Of a stretch of 55,124 bases of DNA, positions 33,943-42,500 are shown one piece after another (position 1 is the stretch's first letter; each line of letters starts with the position of its first letter). The notes under the pieces were generated by a model, which saw only the letters and a list, made by a program, of their open reading frames with translations, was not told the origin of the DNA and ran no database searches. The position numbers were made by a program, and so were the translations under genes. Source of the DNA: Bacillus sp. ISL-18 (GTDB taxonomy: Bacteria; Bacillota; Bacilli; Bacillales; Cytobacillaceae); assembly GCF_018613415.1 (NCBI RefSeq), contig NZ_JAGGQG010000019.1, positions 1 through 55,124 of the forward strand, written 5' to 3'.

Positions 33943-34669
33943 GTTGAATCAGCCACTCCAGTTCTTTTCTCATCCTAATAAAATCAGTTTGGTAGATTAG
34001 TTCGGAACTTCTTGGTCTCGTTAAGTTCACTTTCCATTCTTCAATCCCGTCCTGTTGGAGGATATAAATTCGATCGCTCAGCAATAAAGCTTCCTCTAGA
34101 TCATGGGTGATAAAAAGGACCGTTTTTTGCAATTCGCCCCACAGCCCCAGTAACCAGCTGTGCATATTCCGTTTCGTCATAGAATCCAGGGCACCAAACG
34201 GTTCGTCTAACAATAGCAAGTCTTTCCCTGTCATAAGCGTTCTTAAAAACGCAGCCCGCTGCCGCATTCCGCCTGACAGCTCATTGGGGTAAGAATTTTC
34301 ATAGTCAGCCAGGCCAAAGCGAACGAGCCACTCGCGCACTTCTAGTAATTTGCTTTTCTTCTTTTCCTTTGTTACCTCGAGCGGCAGTAGAACGTTATCT
34401 AAAACCGTTCTCCACGGCAAAAGCAGGTCCTTTTGCGGCATATAGCCAACACTTCCTAATCTCTTGCCGGACCCGTGACTCCTGTTAATCAGGATTTCTC
34501 CCTGATCTGGTTCAAGTAACCCGGTAACCAGCTTAAAAAGGGTACTTTTCCCCGAACCACTTGCCCCGATTATTGAAACAAATTCTCCTGTTTGTACCTC
34601 AAGTGATATCTGTTTAAAAATCGGTTTTGAACCGTCAAAGGTGTAGGAAAGTTCCTTTATTTTTAACAT
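33932..34669 (-). CDS. thiZ: Thiamin-precursor ABC transporter, ATPase
   Basis: 245 residues. Walker A GASGSGKST (35-43), signature LSGGMRQRA and Walker B LLLLDEPFGALDS are intact. The ATG at 34669 gives the usual length but has a weak ribosome binding site; a G-rich stretch lies about 20 nt upstream inside tenA, so translation may depend on coupling to tenA, whose stop is 7 nt away. The frame runs open to 34729. Confidence 0.9.
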   Translation of the reverse strand: MLKIKELSYTFDGSKPIFKQISLEVQTGEFVSIIGASGSGKSTLFKLVTGLLEPDQGEILINRSHGSGKRLGSVGYMPQKDLLLPWRTVLDNVLLPLEVTKEKKKSKLLEVREWLVRFGLADYENSYPNELSGGMRQRAAFLRTLMTGKDLLLLDEPFGALDSMTKRNMHSWLLGLWGELQKTVLFITHDLEEALLLSDRIYILQQDGIEEWKVNLTRPRSSELIYQTDFIRMRKELEWLIQHEN

Positions 34670-34676
34670 CGTTGTA

Positions 34677-35348
34677 CTAGACAGGCCATTCGCCCCCCTG
34701 ATAGACCATATCCCAAAACATATATTCAAACCGGGAAGTGGTTAAGAAATGTTCTTCTAAGATGACTAACTCCCTTTCCGGTTTTCCTCTAGTCAATTGG
34801 TCTAATAAATCGATCAGCCACTCCGCTAGACGGCCAAATTCATCAGAAGAGTACATTTTAACCCACTCACCATACTGATAGTGACCGCTAGCACCTTGAT
34901 ATTCTTTTGCTAACATCTTGCCGATCTCCCAATAGCTCCACATACATGGCAATAATGCTGAGATTAATTCCTCAAGAGAACCATTTTGCGCCACGTTTAA
35001 CATGTATCGAGTGTAGGCTAAATTGATCGGGGCAGGTTTCGTCTCTTCTAGCTGCTGATGGGTAATCCCAAACTTTTCAGCATATTGGCGGTGCAAGTCC
35101 ATCTCTCCGTGCAATGTCTCATCAAGGAGCTTGGCGAAAGCTGCCATAGTTTCCAAATCTCTTGCTTTAACTGCTCCAAAAGCAAACAGCTTGGAATAAT
35201 CAATTAAAAATACATAGTCTTGCTTCATGTAACGAATAAAGGATTCAACCGGAAGGTCGCCGTTCCCCATTCCAACCACAAAGGGATGCTGGTGGGTTTT
35301 CTCCCAAATCCCCTTTACTTTTTCAAAAAGCCGCTGAGAAAATTTCAT
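34677..35348 (-). CDS. tenA: Aminopyrimidine aminohydrolase (thiaminase II)
   Basis: 223 residues. Converts 4-amino-5-aminomethyl-2-methylpyrimidine to HMP for thiamin salvage. Asp44 and Cys135 (LLPCMWSYWEIG) match the known catalytic residues, and a Glu in FEYMFW near the end fits the third. AAGGAGGAG precedes the ATG, 4 nt after ylmB. Confidence 0.94.
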   Translation of the reverse strand: MKFSQRLFEKVKGIWEKTHQHPFVVGMGNGDLPVESFIRYMKQDYVFLIDYSKLFAFGAVKARDLETMAAFAKLLDETLHGEMDLHRQYAEKFGITHQQLEETKPAPINLAYTRYMLNVAQNGSLEELISALLPCMWSYWEIGKMLAKEYQGASGHYQYGEWVKMYSSDEFGRLAEWLIDLLDQLTRGKPERELVILEEHFLTTSRFEYMFWDMVYQGGEWPV

Positions 35349-35352
35349 GCGG

Positions 35353-36636
35353 TTACTCCTCCTTCTTGCTGTTACACCACTCAGCGATAAAAACAGCTAA
35401 TACTTTCGTAAAATCCAGCAGCTGCTGGATTTCCAGCTTTTCATTCACGGCATGCGCATCCTCTAACTTTCCAGGTCCAAAGATGGCAGTCGGAATTCCG
35501 GCACGCCCGAGCCAGCCTGCATCGGTTACAGTTGTGGACATTCCGACCATCGGTTGTTGGTGTACCATTTTTTCAAAAGAGCTGGTTAAAAGTTTTGTAC
35601 CTGGGTGCTCTATGTCTAATTCTAATGAAGGAAATATTTCACCGCGGTCAACGATCATCGATTTTCCTCCCCAAACAAACTCGGGAGGATTGTCTCTAAG
35701 CCAGGGATCAGCGGCTGCAACTGCCAAAATATGCTGTTCTATTTCTTGGATTACATCTTCGTAATCTTCATTTGGATAAAAATGTACCGTAACCCATAAT
35801 GAACAGCGATCGGCTACAAATGCTGCATGCCGGCCTCCCTCAATCACCGCAGGATTTATGGTATTCGTACCAGGCGGGAAACCTTCATAGCTTTTGGTTA
35901 CAGCCCAATGGCGTTCAAGATCTTGAAGGCCCGCGATAACCTTCATCATTTTCTCAATCGCACTGCCTCCTTTCACACCGCCGCCGGCATGAATCATTTT
36001 CCGGCGGATTCCATCATGATAGGTATCTTTGCTTTGAATGGTGATCCAGCCGGTAATGACGCCGCCTTGCCCTTGAATATGTAAGTCACTGGTATCGACC
36101 ACAACGGCATAGTCTGCACTATACCCCCGCTCGACACATGCTTGGGTCCCTGCTTCACCGACTTCTTCGCCAATGACCGATTGGAATTGAAGGTCGCCTT
36201 GTAATGAGACACCCAGTTCCTTTAATAGTTTTATGGCAAAGAGTGATGCGGCAATTCCGCCTTTCATATCGGCTACGCCCCGGCCAACTATATAGCCATC
36301 CTTTTGATAAGCTTCAAATGGGGAGGAGCTCCATTCTTTTGTGTCGCCAACCTCGGCCACATCGACATGACCATTTACAATTAAGCTATTAAACTGGTTC
36401 GGAGAGGCACCCGGCAAAATTCCGACTACATTTGGGTCCCCGGGGTACACATCCCACTTATCTGTCGTAAATCCTAACGTTTCTAAATATCCTTTAATAA
36501 ATTCTTGAACACTATCGGTATTACGGGCAGGTGGGCTGACTGTCGGAAAGGAAACAAGCTCTGTCAACAGATCAAGTAATTCCCCTTTTCTCGCCTCGAT
36601 TTCACCCGTGATTTTTGCCATCAATTCCTCGTTCAA
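35353..36636 (-). CDS. ylmB: Formyl-aminopyrimidine deformylase (YlmB-like, M20 family)
   Basis: About 427 residues of the ArgE/DapE metallopeptidase family. Metal ligands in NGHVDVAEVGD, ADMKGG and IGEEVGEAG. In this operon, beside tenA and thiXYZ, the likely reaction is removal of formyl from imported formyl-aminopyrimidine, as in B. subtilis YlmB. The TTG at 36636 has AGGG about 10 nt upstream; a GTG at 36645 is only 1 nt from it. Start uncertain. Confidence 0.85.
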   Translation of the reverse strand: MNEELMAKITGEIEARKGELLDLLTELVSFPTVSPPARNTDSVQEFIKGYLETLGFTTDKWDVYPGDPNVVGILPGASPNQFNSLIVNGHVDVAEVGDTKEWSSSPFEAYQKDGYIVGRGVADMKGGIAASLFAIKLLKELGVSLQGDLQFQSVIGEEVGEAGTQACVERGYSADYAVVVDTSDLHIQGQGGVITGWITIQSKDTYHDGIRRKMIHAGGGVKGGSAIEKMMKVIAGLQDLERHWAVTKSYEGFPPGTNTINPAVIEGGRHAAFVADRCSLWVTVHFYPNEDYEDVIQEIEQHILAVAAADPWLRDNPPEFVWGGKSMIVDRGEIFPSLELDIEHPGTKLLTSSFEKMVHQQPMVGMSTTVTDAGWLGRAGIPTAIFGPGKLEDAHAVNEKLEIQQLLDFTKVLAVFIAEWCNSKKEE

Positions 36637-36648
36637 TTTCCACACACC

Positions 36649-37164
36649 CTAGTTTTTTATAGCTGGAGATTTATTTTCATTCATTACTAATACTTTCTTT
36701 CTTAAAAATACGACTAAGACCACAAATCCAAGCAGTGCACCTGCAAATGAGCTGAAGATAAATAACGGAATAAATCCAAAAAGTGTTGCTTTTTGTCCCA
36801 GGATTAACGTGGCAATCGGATACGATAAAAGCGCACCAAGAATCCCTGTTCCGATTACTTCACCAGCAAAGGCAAGGTACATCTTTTTTGTTTTTAAAAA
36901 TAACAGGGACGCCAGGAATGCTCCGACCATACTGCCAGGAAAGGCAAAAATAGAACCTGTTCCCATTAAATTGCGGATCAATGAGACCAAAAAGGCCTGG
37001 GCAACGGCATAATAGGGCCCTAGTAAGACAGCAGACAAGACGTTTAAAAAATGCTGCATGGGAAATACCTTTGTAAACCCGATTGGTATGGCTACGAGAT
37101 TACTAGTAATCGTACCGATCGCGACCATCATCGCCGTTAGTGTCAGCTTATACGTTTTATTCAT
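36649..37164 (-). CDS. thiW: ECF transporter S component ThiW
   Basis: 171 residues, about five or six hydrophobic segments with MVAIGTITSNLVAIPIG at the start, typical of S components. Binds hydroxyethylthiazole or a precursor and works with a shared EcfAA'T module encoded elsewhere. The ATG at 37164 has GGAGGG 8 nt upstream; the frame to 37182 overlaps thiE. Lies between thiE and ylmB. Confidence 0.88.
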   Translation of the reverse strand: MNKTYKLTLTAMMVAIGTITSNLVAIPIGFTKVFPMQHFLNVLSAVLLGPYYAVAQAFLVSLIRNLMGTGSIFAFPGSMVGAFLASLLFLKTKKMYLAFAGEVIGTGILGALLSYPIATLILGQKATLFGFIPLFIFSSFAGALLGFVVLVVFLRKKVLVMNENKSPAIKN

Positions 37165-37168
37165 GTTA

Positions 37169-37810
37169 TCAGCCCTCCACACTATTTTTTAATGACTTTG
37201 CTGCTTCGAGTGGTGAATCTGCATGACTGATGGCCGTTATAACCGACACGCCATCTGCTCCGGCCTTTACGACTGCCGATGCATTTTCACTAGTAATCCC
37301 GCCTATTCCAACCATTGGAATAGTATAGTTTTGTTGTCGGAGAATTTCGATTAACTCTGTTCCTCTGACCGGCTTGGCGTCATCCTTTGAGTTAGTAGGG
37401 TAGATGGGGCCAATTCCAAAATAATCAGCACCATCGTTGAGTGCTATCTCGGCTTCTTCCAGGCTATGGACAGAAACGCCAAGGATTTTACTGTCGCCAA
37501 TTCTCGTGCGTACCACCTTTACTGGCTCATCTTCTTGCCCGATATGTACACCGTCTGCATCCAGCTCGATTGCCAGCTCAATGTCATCATTCACGATGAA
37601 GGGGATTTCATGTTCTTTGCAGATCCTTTGTAACCGTCTAGCCAGTTCGTATTTTTCTGCCCCAGTTAATGCATCCTTCCCTTTTTCACGAAATTGAAAA
37701 ATGGTAACGCCGCCAGCGATTGCTTCTGTTAAAACCTCGACCGGCTCTTTGAGGCAGTTAGGGCTGCCCATGATAAAATAAACCTTTAAAGCATCTCTTA
37801 GGTTTTTCAT
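37169..37810 (-). CDS. thiE: Thiamine phosphate synthase
   Basis: 213 residues, TIM barrel. Joins HMP-PP and hydroxyethylthiazole phosphate. FQFREKGKD near residue 36, VNDDIELAIELDADGVHIGQED and GIGPIYPTNSKDDAK are the substrate-binding segments. Its ATG overlaps the thiD stop (ATGA). Confidence 0.95.
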   Translation of the reverse strand: MKNLRDALKVYFIMGSPNCLKEPVEVLTEAIAGGVTIFQFREKGKDALTGAEKYELARRLQRICKEHEIPFIVNDDIELAIELDADGVHIGQEDEPVKVVRTRIGDSKILGVSVHSLEEAEIALNDGADYFGIGPIYPTNSKDDAKPVRGTELIEILRQQNYTIPMVGIGGITSENASAVVKAGADGVSVITAISHADSPLEAAKSLKNSVEG

Positions 37811-38616
37811 CGATTTTCCAGCTCCCTTCTTTTCCGAAACGCCCCATGGTTGGTCGGCCCATGCCCATGACCGATATCAATGCCGTCCTCAATGGCCGCC
37901 TGGATAAACGCCTTCGCTGTTAACACAGCATCATAAACAGATGCCCCTTTGGCCAGTTCCGCCGTTAACGCTGCTGAAAAAGTGCACCCGGTTCCATGTG
38001 TGTTTTTCGTTAGAATCCGTTTATTGGTGAAAGTATAAAATTCATAACCATCATAAAGTAAGTCGGTGGATGCTGACTCATCTTCATCATGACCGCCTTT
38101 AATCACAACTGCTTGAACTCCTAATTCGGACAACTTCATGGCAGCTTCCTTCTTATCATCTGCACTTCTAATATTCATCCCCGTTAGAACCTCTGCCTCC
38201 GGTATATTCGGGGTAACCACTTTGGCGAGCGGCAATAAATAAGTTTTCATGGCAAATATCGCTTCCTGCTGCAGTAAAGACGCACCGCCTTTGGCAATCA
38301 TCACAGGGTCAACCACAAGGTTCTCCCATCTATATTTCCGTACTTGCTCAGAAACAGCTTCGATAATATCCGAGCTAAACAGCATCCCTGTTTTCACAGC
38401 ATTCGTGCCGATATCTTCGCCAATCGCCTGAATCTGTTGGACTACCGCTTCTGGCGTCATCGGATAAACTCCATGAACTCCAAGCGTATTTTGCGCAGTC
38501 ACAGCGGTGATTGCCGACATGCCAAAAACAGCTAATTCTTGAAATGTCTTTAAATCCGCTTGAATTCCTGCTCCGCCGCCGCTGTCTGAACCTGCGATTG
38601 TTAATGCTCTTTTCAT
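37807..38616 (-). CDS. thiD: HMP/HMP-phosphate kinase
   Basis: 269 residues, ribokinase fold. Phosphorylates HMP twice to HMP-PP. AGSDSGGGAGIQADLKT at the N-terminus and NTHGTGCTFSAA near residue 210 (anion hole and catalytic Asp region) are intact. GGGGAGG lies upstream of the ATG at 38616; the frame to 38637 lies within the end of thiM. Confidence 0.95.
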   Translation of the reverse strand: MKRALTIAGSDSGGGAGIQADLKTFQELAVFGMSAITAVTAQNTLGVHGVYPMTPEAVVQQIQAIGEDIGTNAVKTGMLFSSDIIEAVSEQVRKYRWENLVVDPVMIAKGGASLLQQEAIFAMKTYLLPLAKVVTPNIPEAEVLTGMNIRSADDKKEAAMKLSELGVQAVVIKGGHDEDESASTDLLYDGYEFYTFTNKRILTKNTHGTGCTFSAALTAELAKGASVYDAVLTAKAFIQAAIEDGIDIGHGHGPTNHGAFRKRRELENR

Positions 38617-38630
38617 CTTACAAACCTCCC

Positions 38631-39440
38631 CTAACATTTTCTAATCGAAACATTTGAAATAATATCATCTTCGGAAACTAGTGCTAATTGATTCAAAAAT
38701 TCAATTTGGAAACTTCCAGGTCCCGCTTCCGCTGTCTTCTTTGCCGCATTTTCTGCAGCAATCCCGTAATAGGCTAAAGCTGCCGCAGCTGCACGGAGAA
38801 CATCCTTTTCCACTCCCGTAAAGGCACCAATGACTGAGGTTAATAAACAGCCCGTGCCCGTAACTTTCGTTAAAATGGGATGGCCGCCGGAAACAACATA
38901 TGTGGTTTCACCGTCGGAAACGATATCCTCTTTTCCGGTGATCACCACGACACTGCCCGTTGTTTGCGCAGCCTTGATCGCAAGCTCGACTGTGTTTCCA
39001 TTTCCTGCTCCTGCATCAACACCTTTAATTTCCCATTTTTCGCCTATTACATTCGCAATTTCAGCGGCATTACCGCGCACCACTGAAATCTTGACGTTCT
39101 TCATTATTTTGTGGGCAGTTTCCGTTCGGTATGGAGTTGCCCCTGCCCCCACCGGGTCGAAAATAACTGGAACCCCGTGCTCGTTTGCCGCTTTGCCAGC
39201 AATAATCATGCTCGTAACGTTCTCGGCATTTAACGTGCCAATATTCAACACGAGTGCACTGGCAATCTTAGCCATATCAGCAACCTCTTCCTTGGCATAG
39301 GCCATGACTGGCGACGCACCCAAGGCAAGCAGACCGTTCGCTGTAAAATTTGTCACAACCACATTGGTGATATTATGTACAAGCGGGCTAACCTCTCTTA
39401 CTCTATTTACTGTTTCAACCACAAAGTTTTTTTCCAACAT
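38631..39440 (-). CDS. thiM: Hydroxyethylthiazole kinase
   Basis: 269 residues. Phosphorylates salvaged hydroxyethylthiazole. LVHNITNVVVTNFTANGLLALGASP at 20-45 (short segment quoted in part: HNITNVVVTNF) and VTGTGCLLTSV near 195 mark ThiM. First gene after the TPP riboswitch. AAAAGGGGAGAG precedes the ATG. Confidence 0.95.
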   Translation of the reverse strand: MLEKNFVVETVNRVREVSPLVHNITNVVVTNFTANGLLALGASPVMAYAKEEVADMAKIASALVLNIGTLNAENVTSMIIAGKAANEHGVPVIFDPVGAGATPYRTETAHKIMKNVKISVVRGNAAEIANVIGEKWEIKGVDAGAGNGNTVELAIKAAQTTGSVVVITGKEDIVSDGETTYVVSGGHPILTKVTGTGCLLTSVIGAFTGVEKDVLRAAAAALAYYGIAAENAAKKTAEAGPGSFQIEFLNQLALVSEDDIISNVSIRKC

Positions 39441-39466
39441 ACTCTCCCCTTTTCTTTTTTAAACAT

Positions 39467-39627
39467 AGAAAAACCAGCTCCATAAAATGGACCCGGTTAG
39501 TTTTGAATGCGAAACAAAAACTATCTCACTCGACTACTTTCCTACGCTGGTATTACCCAGATCAGGTCCAAAGGGTTAAAAACTAAATTGTTTTCTCTCA
39601 GCCTGATACACAGGGCACCCCTAGTAG
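39467..39627 (-). promoter_or_regulatory. TPP riboswitch (THI-box) with terminator
   Basis: On the minus strand from 39627: CTACTAGGGGTGCCC, CAGGCTGAGA, ACCCTTTGGACCTGATCTGG and TAATACCAGCGTAGGAAAG, the conserved THI core, closed by CTACT/AGTAG. Then ACCGGGTCCAT, TTT, ATGGAGCTGGT (one G-G mismatch) and five T (39497-39467) make the terminator before thiM. Confidence 0.97.
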
Positions 39628-39703
39628 ATCTTCTACTTTTCATTTACTCACTCATATTAACGCTAATATTCTCCTATGTAAAGAAATTGTTTCTCAACAA
39701 AGA

Positions 39704-39943
39704 CTAACTCTTCGCTAATTCGATGATTTCTTTTAACTCATTGGTAAATCCCTTGACGGCTCGTTCATTGAGCACTGTGACTGGAACGCCAAGAAAGCCG
39801 TATTTTTCCACTTCTTTTTGAAAAGCAGGATTTTTCGAAATGTCCCTTGCCTCAAAAGGAATTCCTTCTTCCGTTAGGACCCGTTTGACCATCGTACATT
39901 CAATACAATCGTTGGTCGTATAGACGATCACTGTTTTACTCAT
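39704..39943 (-). CDS. Glutaredoxin/NrdH-like redox protein
   Basis: 79 residues, thioredoxin fold. CIEC (Cys13, Cys16) active site and a cis-Pro in GVPVTVL. Reduces disulfides; the partner is unknown. Its start overlaps the end of the phosphodiesterase gene by 8 bp, so the two are co-translated, though no functional link is known. Confidence 0.9.
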   Translation of the reverse strand: MSKTVIVYTTNDCIECTMVKRVLTEEGIPFEARDISKNPAFQKEVEKYGFLGVPVTVLNERAVKGFTNELKEIIELAKS

Positions 39944-40445
39944 TTGTTTCTCCTTTATTTGAAAAAAAGATATGCTCTGCTTCTATCGTATCACCAATCT
40001 GAAAAATCCCAAAGGAAAACAGCTTCTGACGCCGTTTATCTGTAGGGGAGCCGGGGTTAAAAAGAAGTATCCCATTTTCAACTTTTTTCACAGGAATATG
40101 AGAATGGCCAAAAATAATACAATCGACTTCATCCTCAGCAAATGCTTGGATGGCCCGCTTTTCGGTCGTTTTCCCCTTGCCGTGACCATGGGTAATCCCG
40201 ATCTTAAATCCGCCCAACTCTAAGATTCTTTTTTCGGGGAAATGTTCCTTGGTGGTATCATCGTCGACATTGCCGAAGACCCCTTCGACTTTGGCATAGG
40301 TTTGAAGCTCATGAAACACATCGATTGTTTGCCAATCACCCGCATGAATAATTAAATCCGTATCAGTTAATTCCGCCGTTAATTTGGCGGGAAGTCCTTT
40401 GGCGCGTTTAGGCAGATGGGTATCGGAAATAATGACAACCTTCAT
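39936..40445 (-). CDS. YfcE/YsnB-type metallophosphodiesterase
   Basis: 169 residues, calcineurin-like fold. Metal ligands in SDTHLP (Asp8, His10), HAGDW, GNVDDD, THGHG and GHSH are all present. YfcE homologues hydrolyse phosphodiesters with Mn2+; the natural substrate is unknown. Pairs with the glutaredoxin gene. Confidence 0.9.
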   Translation of the reverse strand: MKVVIISDTHLPKRAKGLPAKLTAELTDTDLIIHAGDWQTIDVFHELQTYAKVEGVFGNVDDDTTKEHFPEKRILELGGFKIGITHGHGKGKTTEKRAIQAFAEDEVDCIIFGHSHIPVKKVENGILLFNPGSPTDKRRQKLFSFGIFQIGDTIEAEHIFFSNKGETNE

Positions 40446-40667
40446 CGTTTATCCCCCGTTCAACATGTAGTTTAGTCTATCTATTATATAACAACAGGTC
40501 CATTATGTTGAATTCTAGAGATTGATGCATTTTATTCCTCGGGAAAGCGCAGAAACAGACATTTCTCGCATAAGAATGTCGAAAGGGGGCTGTTATAGTA
40601 TACAATGCCAAATGCAAATAAAATGGGCAAAATTCGGCCTTAGTATTTATCGTTTGCTCTTTTAGAC

Positions 40668-41057
40668 TTAACGCTCCGGTCTGGTGAAGAGGATACCAAA
40701 ACCCATTCCAATAATAACGGCAAGAACATGGACTGTCCCTGTTGAAATCGAAAGGAATTTGATGATACTTCCATAGCTTTCACTCGTTATTTTCAATAAT
40801 AGTCCCTGAAAGATCGGCTTATATAGAAGAAAATAAGAGATTAGCACTAATAAAAGGGAAGACCAATTTCTCCGTAGCAGATACTTCGCTAAAACAAAAT
40901 ATAGAATGGCTAATAAAATCGCCAATCCAAATACAAAGTTATTTATGTACCGGAGAGCGCGGTCTGGCTGGTCAAGGAAAGCTAAAACAACCAAGTAAAT
41001 AATCCACGATAAGGCTACTATTATGGCAATAAGTTGTGTCTTAAGTAAATACTTCAT
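40668..41057 (-). CDS. Small integral membrane protein, unknown
   Basis: 129 residues with four hydrophobic segments (about 8-28, 38-60, 68-88, 105-125) and no recognised family. Spaced from both neighbours, so probably its own unit. The ribosome binding site is weak, but the composition is that of a real membrane protein. Confidence 0.65.
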   Translation of the reverse strand: MKYLLKTQLIAIIVALSWIIYLVVLAFLDQPDRALRYINNFVFGLAILLAILYFVLAKYLLRRNWSSLLLVLISYFLLYKPIFQGLLLKITSESYGSIIKFLSISTGTVHVLAVIIGMGFGILFTRPER

Positions 41058-41134
41058 CTTACAGTCACCTCAACAAGCTGATTCATTAACTTTCTTACCA
41101 TACCACATTCCAGAAAGAAATGACCAATAACTCA

Positions 41135-41149
41135 TGGTGCCTGTCACCA
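41135..41149. repeat. GGTGCCTGTCACC palindrome copy
   Basis: TGGTGCCTGTCACCA, a single short copy of the family seen at 24.9, 29.2, 32.1 and 44.3 kb. Confidence 0.8.
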
Positions 41150-41177
41150 TTTCCACTATATAAGGCTTATTGGACGT

Positions 41178-41218
41178 AAAAAAGGACAAGAAGGAATGTT
41201 CTTCTTCTTGTCCTTTTG
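41178..41218 (-). terminator. Terminator after terD
   Basis: AAAAGGACAAGAAG, 10-nt loop, CTTCTTGTCCTTTT; the stem ends just before the terD stop codon. Confidence 0.85.
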
Positions 41219-41240
41219 TTTGATCCTATTTTACTTTTCG

Positions 41241-41822
41241 TTAGCCGACGTTAAGGCCAAAATCGGTTGCGATCCGTGCAAGGCCGCCTTGGTAGCCGGA
41301 ACCGACTGCTGAGAATTTCCATTCCCCGTTGTGGCGGTATAATTCGCCTACGATAATTGCCGTTTCGATAGAGAAATCCTCTCCTAAATCATAACGAATA
41401 ATCTCTTGATTCGTTTCTTCATTAACCACACGGCAAAAAGCATTCGCTACCTGTCCAAAATTTTGTCCTCTTGCTTCCGCATCATGAATCGTAATAACAA
41501 ACGAAATGCGTTCCACTTGAGCCGGAACAGCCGCTAAATCTACTTTCACCTGCTCATCGTCGCCGTCTCCTGCGCCGGTACGATTATCGCCTGTATGTAC
41601 AACTGAGCCATTTCCGCCTTCAAGCTGATTATAGAATACAAAATCCTTTTCAGAAGAACACTTACCATTAGCATTTAAAAGGAAGATACTAGCATCCAAA
41701 TCGAAATCGTTTCCGCCATCATAACGGTTGGTGTCCCAGCCTAACCCCACAATAACCTTCGATAAACCAGGATTCGTCTTAGTTAAATCGACCTTTTGAC
41801 CTTTAGATAATGAAATTGCCAT
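41241..41822 (-). CDS. terD: TerD family stress protein
   Basis: 193 residues, usual length. DFDLDASIFLLNANGKCSS and GDNRTGAGDGDDEQ carry the acidic residues that bind calcium in TerD. Family members belong to tellurite/stress response systems. Only one TerD paralogue is present and no TerC, TerB or kinase is adjacent. An ATP-grasp protein, a partner type seen in larger Ter systems, lies about 0.7 kb away. Confidence 0.92.
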   Translation of the reverse strand: MAISLSKGQKVDLTKTNPGLSKVIVGLGWDTNRYDGGNDFDLDASIFLLNANGKCSSEKDFVFYNQLEGGNGSVVHTGDNRTGAGDGDDEQVKVDLAAVPAQVERISFVITIHDAEARGQNFGQVANAFCRVVNEETNQEIIRYDLGEDFSIETAIIVGELYRHNGEWKFSAVGSGYQGGLARIATDFGLNVG

Positions 41823-42012
41823 ACTAACACCCTTTCCAATTGTATTCTATAGGATGATCGGATCTTTTTAAAAGTTCCAATACCTTCCTTTATTCTACAA
41901 AAATTAATTTAGTTTTACTACTTTAAACACATTTACCATTACAACAAATTCTTCGGTTTTAAATTGATAAAAATGGTTAAATTAAGAAAGTCCAACCTAA
42001 ATTGGCAGGATA

Positions 42013-42021
42013 TGCTATAAT
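42013..42021 (+). promoter_or_regulatory. Extended -10 promoter for the GIY-YIG gene
   Basis: TGCTATAAT, a perfect extended -10, about 56 bp before the start at 42077. A small hairpin GGCTAAA-CA-TTTAGCC follows in the leader. Confidence 0.55.
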
Positions 42022-42076
42022 GGACTCTTGGCTAAACATTTAGCCGTTTATATTTAAGCAGGGAGCGAATCATTTT

Positions 42077-42451
42077 ATGATAAAAATTGAAATACCAAAT
42101 CCAGATGTCGTTGTTACAAAAAGCAGACAACTCGGCGAAAAAGTCGAAGCCCCTTTAAGCAGTGTTTACGGTTTCACTGATTATAATAAAATCCCGCGGG
42201 ACAAGGGTGGCATCATCCTCTTTTTTGATGCCAATGATGACTTGCTTTTTGTAGGAAAAGCTAGAAAGCTGCGGCCTCGGATCAAACGCCATTTTGAGGA
42301 TACTGTTTCCCCAATCAAGAATCATCGCGATGAAGTATATAAGATAGCCGTATTAGTGGTCGAAGAACCAATGGATCGTGAAATCTACGAAACCTATATC
42401 ATTAATACCCTTCATGCTAAATACAATATTGAAAAAGTTTTCTATAAATAA
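42077..42451 (+). CDS. GIY-YIG domain nuclease-like protein
   Basis: 124 residues. GIILFFDANDDLLFVGKA replaces the classical GIY...YIG pair with GII...FVG, followed by LRPRIKRHF with the catalytic Arg and, later, REIYETYIIN with the metal-binding Glu. UvrC-like GIY-YIG domains cut DNA, but this stand-alone form has no known role. GGGAG precedes the ATG. Confidence 0.83.
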   Translation: MIKIEIPNPDVVVTKSRQLGEKVEAPLSSVYGFTDYNKIPRDKGGIILFFDANDDLLFVGKARKLRPRIKRHFEDTVSPIKNHRDEVYKIAVLVVEEPMDREIYETYIINTLHAKYNIEKVFYK

Positions 42452-42498
42452 AAAAGAAGAGCAGGTTATTCCTTTCTAATGGAAAAACCTGCTCTTTC
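42451..42498. terminator. Bidirectional terminator
   Basis: AGAGCAGGTT and AACCTGCTCT with an inner TTCC/GGAA pairing, flanked by A-run and T-run; shared by the GIY-YIG and ATP-grasp genes. Confidence 0.85.
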
Positions 42499-42500
42499 TG

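Noticed and set aside
39507..39707. 66-residue plus-strand frame
   Set aside because: It is antisense to the TPP riboswitch, whose conserved core explains the sequence.
40590..40644. A 12-codon frame after AAAGGGGG on the plus strand
   Set aside because: The spacing is about 15 nt and the peptide is too short; nothing supports translation.
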